Positions 23,055 to 31,219 of a DNA stretch of 31,219 nucleotides are shown here, piece after piece. The DNA comes from Fimenecus sp964614605. GTDB lineage: Bacteria; Bacillota; Clostridia; Oscillospirales; Acutalibacteraceae. The position numbers and the translations under genes are program-made. Every line of letters begins with the position of its first letter. The stretch's first letter is position 1. The stretch covers positions 1 to 31,219 of the forward strand of contig CAZTLU010000012.1 of assembly GCA_964614605.1 (NCBI GenBank), in the 5' to 3' direction. A model generated the notes under the pieces. The model made no database searches, had not been told where the DNA came from, and saw only the letters and a program-made list of their open reading frames with translations.

Positions 23055-23082
23055 TTGAAAAAGACACAAAATATAGTAGAAT
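23055..23082 (+). promoter_or_regulatory. Promoter of the PRPP synthetase gene
   Basis: TTGAAA (23055-23060) and TAGAAT (23077-23082) are 16 bp apart, about 45 nt before the Shine-Dalgarno site. Confidence 0.6.
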
Positions 23083-23132
23083 ATATATGTTAAACATCAA
23101 TATAAATATATATCTTTTGCGGAGGTTAAATT

Positions 23133-24302
23133 ATGGCAGACAGAGAAATCACCACAATACCCAACGGACCTCTCGGTATTATTGCATTACCGGGTTGCGA
23201 GGAAATGGCAGAAAAAATCGACCGTTACCTTGTAAAATGGCGCAAGCAACAGGACTCAGAGCACAAGACCACAATCGCATTTTCAGGTTACGAGCGCGAC
23301 ACTTATATTCTGAAAGCCTCTTTCCCCCGTTTCGGCACAGGTGAAGGTAAGTGCTCACTTCACGAATCTGTTCGTGGTTATGATATCTATATTCTTATTG
23401 ATGCATTCAATCACGGCATTACTTACAAAATGTATGGTCACACAGTTCCTATGAGTCCTGATGACCACTATGCAAACCTCAAGCGTGCAATTTCTGCAAT
23501 CGGCGGCAAGGCAAAGACAATCACAGTTATTATGCCAATGCTTTATGAAGGCAGACAGCACAAGCGTTCTTCAAGAGAGTCACTTGACTGTGCAGTAATG
23601 CTTCAGGAGCTTTGTCTTGATATGGGTGTTGACAATATCATCACCTTTGACGCTCACGATGCTCGTGTTCAGAACGCTATTCCGCTTAACGGTTTTGAAA
23701 GTATTTCACCTGCTTATCAGATGATTAAGGCTCTTGTTAACAATGTAGATGACCTTCATCTTGATAAGGACCATACAATGATTATTTCTCCCGATGAAGG
23801 CGGAATGAACCGTTGTATGTTATATTCAAACTATTTAGGTCTTGACCTTGGTATGTTCTACAAGCGCCGCGACTATTCAAAAATCGTTGACGGCAGAAAC
23901 CCCATTCTTGAGCATCAGTTCCTCGGCTCAAATGTTGAGGGCAAAGATGTTATGATTATGGACGATATGATTTCTTCAGGTGACTCAATGCTTGATGTTT
24001 CAACAAAGCTTAAAGAGCTTGGCGCAAACAGAGTATTCATTTTCTCCGCTTTTGGTCTTTTCAACGCAGGTCTTGAGAATTTTGACAAGGCTTATCGTAA
24101 CGGACTTTTCGACAAGGTATTCACAACAAACCTTGTTTACCGTATGCCTGAGCTTAAAAAGCGTGATTGGTATTGCGAGGTTGACCTTTCAAAGTATCTT
24201 TCATACATTATTGATACTCTCAACCATGACAAGTCAGTCAGTAAGCTTCTTAACCCCGCAGACAAGATTAACGCAATTCTTGCAAGCAAAGGATATAAAT
24301 AA
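23133..24302 (+). CDS. prs: Ribose-phosphate pyrophosphokinase (PRPP synthetase), divergent long form
   Basis: This enzyme makes PRPP from ribose-5-phosphate and ATP for purine, pyrimidine, NAD, His and Trp synthesis. It is 389 residues, against about 315 for the usual enzyme. It keeps the HESVRGYDIYIL block (77-88), the nucleotide histidine in DAHD (173-176), a catalytic-loop equivalent KRRDYSK (244-250) and the PRPP loop DDMISSGDSM (277-286). Differences are YEGRQHKRSSRES (138-150) instead of the usual YARQDRK-type block, and SPDEGG (219-224) where the usual enzyme has SPDHGG. Extra length is at the N-terminus and in a C-terminal extension. ATG 23133 follows CGGAGGT (23120-23126). It is monocistronic, with its own promoter and terminator. 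Confidence 0.9.
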   Translation: MADREITTIPNGPLGIIALPGCEEMAEKIDRYLVKWRKQQDSEHKTTIAFSGYERDTYILKASFPRFGTGEGKCSLHESVRGYDIYILIDAFNHGITYKMYGHTVPMSPDDHYANLKRAISAIGGKAKTITVIMPMLYEGRQHKRSSRESLDCAVMLQELCLDMGVDNIITFDAHDARVQNAIPLNGFESISPAYQMIKALVNNVDDLHLDKDHTMIISPDEGGMNRCMLYSNYLGLDLGMFYKRRDYSKIVDGRNPILEHQFLGSNVEGKDVMIMDDMISSGDSMLDVSTKLKELGANRVFIFSAFGLFNAGLENFDKAYRNGLFDKVFTTNLVYRMPELKKRDWYCEVDLSKYLSYIIDTLNHDKSVSKLLNPADKINAILASKGYK

Positions 24303-24328
24303 GAAAAAGCACCCTGCGGTGCTTTTTT
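24303..24328 (+). terminator. Terminator of prs
   Basis: AAAAGCACC pairs with GGTGCTTTT around CTGC, and the plus-strand T-run TTTTTT follows. Confidence 0.9.
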
Positions 24329-24385
24329 AATGCAAAATTCAAAATGCAAAGTGCAAAATGTTGGGTCTGCGACGCAATTATAAAA

Positions 24386-24419
24386 GCAAAGGCGGGAATT
24401 CTGTTCCCGCCCTTATTTT
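24386..24419. terminator. Hairpin between convergent prs and mannosidase genes
   Basis: GGCGGGAA pairs with TTCCCGCC (24390-24411). CTTATTTTTTATT follows on the plus strand, and CTTTGCTTTTA follows on the minus strand. It probably terminates the mannosidase operon and backs up the prs terminator. Between the two terminators lies a short AT-rich stretch with repeated GCAAAAT/GCAAAGT words. Confidence 0.65.
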
Positions 24420-27400
24420 TTATTCTTCGATTTTTAATGTTATTATTTCATAAGGTTTGAAGTTGACATGGATTGTATTATTCTCCACATTCAATTCTTC
24501 AATATTATTTTCAAGCATATCGCAAAGATATGCTTTTTTGATATCTATACCGAATGAAATCTTTGCGGTGGTGCGCTTATTGTAATATTCACATCCGCGG
24601 AGAATGAGTGAGTCATCATCTTCTGCTTTCTTTGCAGTTTCAAAGATTACATTATCTTTGTCAACTGTAAAGAGTGAATACTCTGTGGGAAGATTACCCT
24701 CGCCGCCCTTGACTGCAAGCATTGGAATGTTGAGGTCATATGCCTTTTGAATTGTGCCTGCCTCACGATAGTCGCCTGCGTGGGGATAAAGTGAATATGT
24801 GAAACGGTGCTCGCACTTATCGGCATCGGGGTCGGGGAAAGTGCCACATTTAAGCATTGTGAGGCTCATTATTCCGTCGTGGATTGCGTGACCGTATTTA
24901 CAATCATTCATAAGGCTCACGCCATAGCCATATTCTGACAAATCACAATACTTATGGGCGCAAACCTCAAAGCGAGCCGCATCCCAGCTTGTATTCTTAT
25001 GAGTAGGTCTTTCAACAGAACCGAACTGAATATCATAGGTTGCCTTATTTGTGTTCACATCAACGGGGAAAGCGGTTTTGAGTACAAGGTGGGATTCTTT
25101 CCAATCCATATATGTGTCAAAATCAATTTTGTCGATATTATTGTAAAGGTAGATACTCTGAACGATTGTGCTGTTCTTGAATTTCTTTGTAATCTTAAGA
25201 CCTGCACGCTCGCCTTCATTAAGAATTTCAACAGACTGAACCTCGTCTGCCTCCCAATGCTTTTCGGTGTAATAACTGCTGATTTCCCAGTTATCATACT
25301 CGCGTGGGTAATCCTCATAAGCGGTAATCACATTACCACGCTGACCGTTTTTGAGGACTTCGCGGTTATTTCTCTTGTCAAAAATTGATGTGAATGTACC
25401 CTTTTCGTCAAGAGCAAGACGGAAGAAATCATTTTCGATTGAGTTTTCTGTTACGATAACTCTTGAGGGCTCTTCTTTAAGAGTTACTGCCTTATAGCCC
25501 TTGGGTGCAACATTCTCAACATAATACCACTTGCCGTCAGCCTCAACTGCACCGCTGTTAGCAAATGAATGGGGGTTGAACACCACATAATCACCATTAA
25601 CATTTTCTGCAATTGCCTTTGTTGAGCTTTCAATTGCGCCGTTGCCTGCTTCGGCAATTCTTGCGTAATCCTTGTCAGAAACCTCATAAACCTCGTGGAT
25701 TGATGAGCCGGGAATAATATCGTGGAACTGATTGAGAAGTACAGTTTCCCAAGCGTTCTGCAAATCTTCTTTACGGTATTTATAGCCGTTTAAATGCTCG
25801 GCAATAAGAGAAAGAGATTCTGCACGCTGAAGCATAAATTCTGATTTACGGTTATTCTTTTTATTCTTTGCCTGTGAGGTATATGTTCCGCGATGGAACT
25901 CAAGATATAATTCGCCTGACCAATGAGGAATTCGTGGATTATTCTCGGTCTTTGCCTTAATATCATCAAAGAACTCGCCTGCAAAAGCCATTTTGGGTGT
26001 TGAAGTACCGGGGATACCGTGCTTTAAGCGGTCAAAGCTTTCCAAGTCCTTACGGATTGGGCCGCCGCCACCGTCACCAAAGCCAAAGGTAATAAGCACA
26101 TTATCATATAAATCCTTTTGCTGATAACGGTCATAGGCACCGCGAAGCTGATTTGCATTGAGCTTTGCGTTATATGTAACATTTGTTGCGGGCTCTACTC
26201 CCCTGTGCTTATCCTGTGCGGTCATAAAGTGAGTGAAAACGGGTGTATTGTCAATGCCGTGCCAGATGAATGTATCATAGGGCATTTTATTCATTTCGTT
26301 CCAGCCGATTTTTGAGGTTACAAATTTATCAACACCGCATTTCTGCAAAATCTGCGGAAGTGCCGCTGAATAACCGAAAACATCGGGCAACCAGAGGATT
26401 TTACTGTCAACGCCGAACTCCCGCATCATAAAGCGTTTGCCGTAAAGGAACTGACGGACTAAACTTTCACCACTGCAAAGGTTACAGTCGGCTTCGACCC
26501 ACATACCGCCTTCAACTTCCCAACGGCCCTGCTTGACCATTTCTTTAACCTCTTCGTAAAGCTCGGGGCTTTCTTCTTTAAGATATTTATAAAGCTGGGG
26601 TTGGCTTGACATAAACTTATATTCGGGGTATTTCTTCATAAGGGCGAGCACAGTCCCAAATGAGCGAAGAACTTTTTCACGGGTCTGTGCAAGAGTCCAT
26701 TCCCAAGCCACATCAATATGAGTATGACCGATGCAGAAGGCGTGCACCTCGCCCTCACGACAATATTTGCCGTAGAATTCTTTTTCGAGATACTCCCCTG
26801 CCTTGTCAAGAGAAGCATAATACTCCGCTGAATAAGGCTCACGCATATCAATGAAATTAAGTGCATTATTAAGATGCTTCTTAATTTCAAAATAGTTGCG
26901 TGAATTCTCATCTTCATAGGCAAGAATTTCAAAAGGAACCTTTATATCATAGAAAATCTTGCGGGTTTTCTCGTCAACGAGCTGAAGATTTGTGAGAAAA
27001 TCCACCCATTCATCGTGAACACTGCCTGAATAAGCATAAAGATAAACCTTATGTGTGCCACTTGTCAAAAATACCTCACGGTGATTTTTGTCGATACCCT
27101 GCTGAAGCTTACCGTCAACATAAGCGATAAACTGCGGGTTGATATCGCACCAACCAAGGCGGGCGTCAGAGGCTACTGAAAGCTGAATTTCGCCGTCTGT
27201 GAAATCCTCGGGCACGGTGATTTCGTTATAAAACCAAGCGTGCTTGTCCTTTTTGCCGCCCCAACGGTCTTTATAGGGTGTAAAAAGGCGGAATGTGTCA
27301 TCAATTTCGGGTAAATCGTTACCTACCTTATAATCACATTCCTTATAAAGAAAGTCTGTTACAGGAACATTCTTTTTGATAATAAGCTTCTCAAATTCTT

Positions 27401-27443
27401 CAAGAAACACGTTAATTCTGTCTTCAATAAAATCTTTATACAT
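24420..27443 (-). CDS. Alpha-mannosidase, glycoside hydrolase family 38
   Basis: This 1007-residue, zinc-dependent retaining alpha-mannosidase has no signal peptide and so acts in the cytosol on imported oligosaccharides. The N-terminal domain (to about 235) precedes the catalytic domain. That begins with GHTHIDVAWEW, where H242 and D244 are the zinc ligands. WLPDVFGYSAALPQ follows with the nucleophile D354, then FGFGDGGGGP and the middle three-helix region (FLLNQFHDIIPGSS type). Beta domains complete the protein to 1007, the normal length. ATG 27443 follows GGAAGGGG, 16 nt after the folC stop. Its place behind nadBC-folC is not functionally obvious and may simply be a shared transcript. Confidence 0.94.
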   Translation of the reverse strand: MYKDFIEDRINVFLEEFEKLIIKKNVPVTDFLYKECDYKVGNDLPEIDDTFRLFTPYKDRWGGKKDKHAWFYNEITVPEDFTDGEIQLSVASDARLGWCDINPQFIAYVDGKLQQGIDKNHREVFLTSGTHKVYLYAYSGSVHDEWVDFLTNLQLVDEKTRKIFYDIKVPFEILAYEDENSRNYFEIKKHLNNALNFIDMREPYSAEYYASLDKAGEYLEKEFYGKYCREGEVHAFCIGHTHIDVAWEWTLAQTREKVLRSFGTVLALMKKYPEYKFMSSQPQLYKYLKEESPELYEEVKEMVKQGRWEVEGGMWVEADCNLCSGESLVRQFLYGKRFMMREFGVDSKILWLPDVFGYSAALPQILQKCGVDKFVTSKIGWNEMNKMPYDTFIWHGIDNTPVFTHFMTAQDKHRGVEPATNVTYNAKLNANQLRGAYDRYQQKDLYDNVLITFGFGDGGGGPIRKDLESFDRLKHGIPGTSTPKMAFAGEFFDDIKAKTENNPRIPHWSGELYLEFHRGTYTSQAKNKKNNRKSEFMLQRAESLSLIAEHLNGYKYRKEDLQNAWETVLLNQFHDIIPGSSIHEVYEVSDKDYARIAEAGNGAIESSTKAIAENVNGDYVVFNPHSFANSGAVEADGKWYYVENVAPKGYKAVTLKEEPSRVIVTENSIENDFFRLALDEKGTFTSIFDKRNNREVLKNGQRGNVITAYEDYPREYDNWEISSYYTEKHWEADEVQSVEILNEGERAGLKITKKFKNSTIVQSIYLYNNIDKIDFDTYMDWKESHLVLKTAFPVDVNTNKATYDIQFGSVERPTHKNTSWDAARFEVCAHKYCDLSEYGYGVSLMNDCKYGHAIHDGIMSLTMLKCGTFPDPDADKCEHRFTYSLYPHAGDYREAGTIQKAYDLNIPMLAVKGGEGNLPTEYSLFTVDKDNVIFETAKKAEDDDSLILRGCEYYNKRTTAKISFGIDIKKAYLCDMLENNIEELNVENNTIHVNFKPYEIITLKIEE

Positions 27444-27459
27444 AGGTTTTGCCCCTTCC

Positions 27460-28710
27460 TCATTCGCCAAAAACATCACTCATCATATAGAATGAGCCAC
27501 AGACGAGTATTGTTTCATCTTTTTTGGTGTTTGAAAGAATATATTTATATCCCATTTGGGGATTATTTATAGATTTTGTGTTTTTGCAGTATTTTTCTGC
27601 AATGGCTTTTAAGCTTTCACAGTCTAATGCTCTTGGATTACTTGGTGTTACTGTTACAACTGACTTGCAAAGTGGTGCAATTTTCCTCACATAACCCTCA
27701 ACATCCTTATCAGCCATAAGACCTATGAGCATATTGATGTTTTTCACATTGTATTTTATGAGAAAATCGTGAAGTGCATTTGCACAGCCCTCATTATGAC
27801 CGCCGTCACGGATAATCAATGGCTCTTTGCTGATTATTTCCATTCTGGCAAGCATTTTAGTATTTGCAATGCCTTGTGCGATTGCGTTTTCGCTGATTCC
27901 GAGCACCTTTGCACACTCAATGGCATTGACTGTGTTTTCAATCTGATGATTACCGGTAAGCCTTGTTTTGTAGGTATTTCCGCCATAAGCAAATTCTGTG
28001 CCGAAGATTGAATCTGCGGTAATCTGCACGGATTTCGGGTTAGTAAAAATAAGTCTTGCACCTTTGTCCTCACAAGTCTTACGGATTACATTAAAGGCGT
28101 CTGCTTTTTGATTAAGCGAGGTTGCAACCCTTGTGCCCGCCTTGATAACTCCGCATTTTTCAAAGGCGATTTGCGAAACGGTATCGCCTAAAATCTTTGT
28201 GTGGTCAAGGGAAATTGAGGTGAGTACTACTGCCTCGGGCTTTTTGAGTACATTGGTTGCGTCAAAGCGACCGCCGAGACCTACTTCGATTACTGCCCAT
28301 TCGCAGCCCTGCTCATAAAAGCAAAGGAATGCGGCGGCGGTGATAGCCTCGAACTCGGTGATTATTATATCTTTTTTATTTAATTCCTCGATTTTTTCAC
28401 GGACCTTTGTGACACTTTCGGCAAGTAAATCCTTTGAGATATTCTCGCCACCTATTTGTATGCGTTCACAAAAATCAATAACATAGGGCGAAGTGAAAAG
28501 CCCTGTTTTGTGGCCCTCGGCAATTAGCATATTCGAAAGCATTGTTGAGGTTGAGCCTTTACCGTTTGTGCCTGCAATATGCACGGTTTTGAGGTTATCT
28601 TGCGGATTACCAAGCAAATCTAAAAGCATAGAAATTCGCTCAAGCCCGGGCTTAATTCCAAAGGCTAAAAGTGAGTGAATGTATTCTACTGATTGGTTAT
28701 AATTCATCAT
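27460..28710 (-). CDS. folC: Folylpolyglutamate synthase / dihydrofolate synthase
   Basis: This 416-residue Mur-ligase-family enzyme adds glutamate to dihydropteroate and/or to folates. It has the P-loop GTNGKGST (47-54), the SPYVIDFCERIQI folate loop, VIEVGLGGRFDATNV, and SISLDHTKILGDT with the following AFEKCGVIK. The C-terminal domain is shorter than typical, with RDGGHNEGCANAL. The start overlaps the nadC stop (ATGATGA; ATG 28710 or 28707) and no separate Shine-Dalgarno site is seen, implying translational coupling. Confidence 0.93.
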   Translation of the reverse strand: MMNYNQSVEYIHSLLAFGIKPGLERISMLLDLLGNPQDNLKTVHIAGTNGKGSTSTMLSNMLIAEGHKTGLFTSPYVIDFCERIQIGGENISKDLLAESVTKVREKIEELNKKDIIITEFEAITAAAFLCFYEQGCEWAVIEVGLGGRFDATNVLKKPEAVVLTSISLDHTKILGDTVSQIAFEKCGVIKAGTRVATSLNQKADAFNVIRKTCEDKGARLIFTNPKSVQITADSIFGTEFAYGGNTYKTRLTGNHQIENTVNAIECAKVLGISENAIAQGIANTKMLARMEIISKEPLIIRDGGHNEGCANALHDFLIKYNVKNINMLIGLMADKDVEGYVRKIAPLCKSVVTVTPSNPRALDCESLKAIAEKYCKNTKSINNPQMGYKYILSNTKKDETILVCGSFYMMSDVFGE

Positions 28711-29543
28711 TTCATTTTCATTGAGATATCAAAGGCTTTTACGGAGTGAGTGAGTGCACCAAGCGAGATTATATCAACACCTGTTTTTGCAACCTCTGCG
28801 ATATTATCGAGAGTGATGTTGCCCGATGCCTCTGTTTTTGCTCTGCCGTCAATGAATTTTACGCATTCTGACATCTGCTCGTTGGTCATATTGTCAAGCA
28901 TAATGATGTCGGCACCTGCTGAAACTGCTTCTTTAACTTCTTCAAAGTTGCGGGTTTCAACCTCGATTTTAACCATATGACCAAGCTTTGAACGGAGAAT
29001 TGCAACTGCATTTGTGATTCCTCCGCCTGCGTCGATGTGGTTATCCTTAAGCATTGCGCCGTCAGAGAGATTATATCTATGGTTTTTGCCGCCGCCGCAG
29101 ACTACTGCATATTTTTGCAATGCGCGAAGTCCCGGGAGGGTTTTTCTTGTATCGGTAACAGATGCGTTTGTGCCCTCACAGAGCTTAACTGCTTTATTTG
29201 TCGCTGTTGCAATGCCCGACATATGCTGAATGATATTAAGAGCCGTTCTTTCGCCTTTGAGTAAGCAAGCGGTTTTACCGTTGAATTCAACGATTAAATC
29301 CCCTGCCTTTACTTCTTCACCGTCATTTTTATGAACCGTATAGGTGAAAGTATCGTCAAGGAGTGTGAACACTCGCATTGCGATATCAAGTCCGCAGAGA
29401 ACTCCGTCTGCCTTTGCTACAAAATATGAGTCGTTGCGTTGCTCTTCGGGAATTAAATAATCCGCTGAAACGTCGATATAGTTAATATCTTCGCTGATTG
29501 CTTCCTTTATAAGATTGTCAACATAAAACTGATTTAATTTCAT
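28707..29543 (-). CDS. nadC: Nicotinate-nucleotide pyrophosphorylase (quinolinate phosphoribosyltransferase)
   Basis: This 278-residue enzyme converts quinolinate and PRPP to nicotinate mononucleotide. Seen are ERTALNIIQHMSGIAT, the phosphoribosyl-binding TDTRKTLPGLR, GGGKNHRYNLSDGAMLKDNH, EVETRN and IIMLDNM, then the C-terminal EASGNITLDNI and ISLGALTHS. It overlaps nadB by ATGA. Normal length, all hallmark residues present. It consumes PRPP. Confidence 0.96.
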   Translation of the reverse strand: MKLNQFYVDNLIKEAISEDINYIDVSADYLIPEEQRNDSYFVAKADGVLCGLDIAMRVFTLLDDTFTYTVHKNDGEEVKAGDLIVEFNGKTACLLKGERTALNIIQHMSGIATATNKAVKLCEGTNASVTDTRKTLPGLRALQKYAVVCGGGKNHRYNLSDGAMLKDNHIDAGGGITNAVAILRSKLGHMVKIEVETRNFEEVKEAVSAGADIIMLDNMTNEQMSECVKFIDGRAKTEASGNITLDNIAEVAKTGVDIISLGALTHSVKAFDISMKMK

Positions 29544-31000
29544 TTGTCGTTAACCTCCTTGAGAATTATATAGGCAACTGTTGCAAGGCTCAAGGCTTCG
29601 CAATAGTCGGGAGTAATTTTGAATTTACCGTTTTTAAGTCTTGTTAAGATTTCGCGTACTCGTTTATAACCGTTTCGAACTGCATCTTCATTGGCGGGCA
29701 TTACGAAATATGAACGCTGCATAATATTGCGGATTTCTGTGCGCACACCCTTTAAAAGTGGGGCTCCGTTAAGGTCTTGTTTTTCGACTTCGGTTTCTTT
29801 GACCTGGGGATATCCCATTTCTATACAACGCACAATATCATCTGCACAACGCTTGCCGAACACAAGTGCTTCAAGAAGTGAATTACTTGCAAGGCGGTTT
29901 TTACCGTGAACGCCTGTATTTGAGCACTCGCCCACTGCGTAAAGTCGGGAAACTGTTGTACGGGAATTCAAATCCACTTCAATTCCGCCCATCAAATAAT
30001 GCTGACACGGGAAAATGGGAATTAAATCCTTTGTAATATCAACATTATACTTCAAGCAACCCTGATGAATTCCCGGGAAACGATTGAGAAGATATTCGCG
30101 GTCACGGTGGGTAATATCAAGATAGAAATTGTTACTGCCTGTTCGGCGGGATTCAATAATAATTGACTTTGAAACCACATCGCGCGGGGCAAGCTCTAAT
30201 CTTTCGTCATAACGGTGCATAAAGCGTTCTTTATTGCAGTTGAGAAGATATGCGCCCTCACCGCGTACTGCCTCGCTTATGAGGAACTGCTCGTTATTAT
30301 CGGAATTAAAGGCTGTGGGGTGGAACTGCACATAGCTTAAATCTTTAATGCGTGCACCCAATTCAAAGGCAAGACGGATACCGTCGCCTGTTGCAACGCT
30401 TGGGTTGGTGGTGTATTTATAAACACGCCCGATACCGCCCGTTGCCAATACGCAATAGCTTGCGAAAATTTCGTCCTGACCGTCTTCTGTCAAGATGTGG
30501 GCACAAATACCGCTTTTTACTCTTTCAAGCTTGAATACCGGAGTATTTTCAATAATTGTGATATTATTTCTTGTTTTTGCTTCGGCAACCATTGCGCGAA
30601 CCATTTCGGCACCCGTTGTGTCTTTATGGTGAACAATTCTGCGGCGGCTATGACCGCCCTCGAGAGTCATATTAAGCTCACCGTCGGGGCGTTTATCGAA
30701 CTCAACGCCGTATTCGATAATTTTGCGAACTTCGGCGGGTCCTTCGTGGACAAGAGTTGTAACTGCGTCGATATCGTTTGCCTGCTGACCTGCAATCATA
30801 GTATCGTTAATATGCATTTCAAAGCTGTCATTCTCTAAATCGAGAACCGCCGCAACACCACCTTGCGCAAGTGAGGAGTTTGAATCGGTATTGCTCTTTT
30901 TGGCAAGCATTATAATATTCAAATTTTCGGGTAATGAAAGCGCCGTATTAAGTCCTGCAACACCGCAACCGACTATAAGCACATCACATTTTTTTGACAT
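29540..31000 (-). CDS. nadB: L-aspartate oxidase
   Basis: This 486-residue FAD enzyme oxidises aspartate to iminoaspartate, the first step of de novo NAD synthesis. It has the Rossmann FAD motif GCGVAG (11-16), SSLAQGGVAAV, the substrate loop EGGHSRRRIVHHKDTTG, QFHPTAF, HYLMGGIEVD and AVGECSNTGVHGKNRLASNSLLE. The C-terminal domain is shorter than in E. coli NadB. ATG 31000 is preferred; an in-frame TTG at 31021 lacks a ribosome site. The normal partner nadA (quinolinate synthase) is not in the window; it may lie just to the right of the window or elsewhere. Confidence 0.95.
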   Translation of the reverse strand: MSKKCDVLIVGCGVAGLNTALSLPENLNIIMLAKKSNTDSNSSLAQGGVAAVLDLENDSFEMHINDTMIAGQQANDIDAVTTLVHEGPAEVRKIIEYGVEFDKRPDGELNMTLEGGHSRRRIVHHKDTTGAEMVRAMVAEAKTRNNITIIENTPVFKLERVKSGICAHILTEDGQDEIFASYCVLATGGIGRVYKYTTNPSVATGDGIRLAFELGARIKDLSYVQFHPTAFNSDNNEQFLISEAVRGEGAYLLNCNKERFMHRYDERLELAPRDVVSKSIIIESRRTGSNNFYLDITHRDREYLLNRFPGIHQGCLKYNVDITKDLIPIFPCQHYLMGGIEVDLNSRTTVSRLYAVGECSNTGVHGKNRLASNSLLEALVFGKRCADDIVRCIEMGYPQVKETEVEKQDLNGAPLLKGVRTEIRNIMQRSYFVMPANEDAVRNGYKRVREILTRLKNGKFKITPDYCEALSLATVAYIILKEVNDK

Positions 31001-31021
31001 TTTGACTTCATCTTCTTTCAA

Positions 31022-31180
31022 AAATGAAAAGGATTGGAATAAACATAGTTATACAAATAATATCATATCATATATTTTGCAAAAATAACAGATGTTTTTT
31101 AATGTTTTGAAAGATTTATACAATAATATTTTAGATAACACACAAAATTAAGGCAAGGTTAAAAACCTCGCCTCAGTCTG
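31022..31180 (-). promoter_or_regulatory. nadB upstream region with a leader or terminator hairpin
   Basis: An AT-rich stretch precedes nadB on the minus strand; TATGAT/TATTAT-like -10 words occur near 31050-31065, but no -35 at standard spacing is convincing. A hairpin AGGC-AGGTT / AACCT-GCCT (31151-31173, one mismatch) is followed on the minus strand by TAATTTTGTG. It could be a terminator of a gene to the right or a leader attenuator. Confidence 0.4.
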
Positions 31181-31184
31181 TAGA

Positions 31185-31218
31185 AAAACCCTAAATCTCA
31201 AGCGAGATTTAGGGTTTT
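31185..31218. terminator. Bidirectional terminator at the right edge
   Basis: A 15-bp perfect stem (31185-31199 with 31204-31218) with an AAGC loop ends in TTTT on both strands. It isolates the nad operon from whatever lies to the right. Confidence 0.85.
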
Positions 31219-31219
31219 A

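Overview
The window reads as a chromosomal segment of a low-to-moderate GC Gram-positive bacterium of the class Clostridia, probably a gut Oscillospiraceae/Ruminococcaceae-type organism. This is inferred from strong Shine-Dalgarno sites, sigma-A promoters (TTGACA/TATAAT with 16-17 bp spacers), tandem FemABX peptidoglycan-bridge ligases, an OPT/PepD peptide-use pair, a long divergent PRPP synthetase, and dispersed paired-hairpin repeats typical of gut Firmicutes. Almost every gene is recognisable metabolism or cell-envelope biology. The unusual material is mostly between the genes.

Left part (1-8944, plus strand). The 3' end of tRNA-Tyr and its terminator are followed by a dense hairpin array (array A, 91-279) and a small four-helix-bundle (23S rRNA intervening-sequence family) gene. 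Next comes a peptide cluster: dipeptidase pepD, an OPT-family oligopeptide transporter and an orphan PqqD-like protein. A second hairpin array (array B, 4797-4986) follows, with four copies of one linker and then four copies of its reverse complement. It ends in a dispersed repeat that forms a terminator, and a strong promoter then drives three tandem Fem ligases.

Middle (8996-21063, minus strand). This part holds a membrane protein whose C-terminus is encoded by a dispersed repeat, a GtrA-like protein, a lipoprotein, and type I glutamine synthetase with a single-base frameshift in a homopolymer. These are followed by an overlapping operon mtaD-punA-mtnA, which spells out methylthioadenosine salvage through methylthioinosine, then a cyclophilin and a large FtsX/MacB-type ABC exporter (ATPase plus a 1040-residue coiled-coil permease).

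Right part. Divergent from the ABC exporter is a TetR-type regulator, with a palindromic operator on its own promoter, overlapping a cation-diffusion-facilitator gene. A monocistronic PRPP synthetase gene follows. On the minus strand lies the coupled operon nadB-nadC-folC-GH38 alpha-mannosidase (31000-24420). The right edge holds two more hairpins, one a strong bidirectional terminator.

Six copies of a paired-hairpin dispersed repeat (about 942, 4991, 9001, 13222, 16437 and 17158) all point the same way whatever the strand of the flanking genes. Several appear to have been co-opted as a terminator, a Shine-Dalgarno site or coding sequence. The best candidates for something undescribed are arrays A and B, which share a design: variable hairpins joined by a locus-specific linker that flips orientation at the centre. 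Array A ends at a self-contained four-helix-bundle gene.
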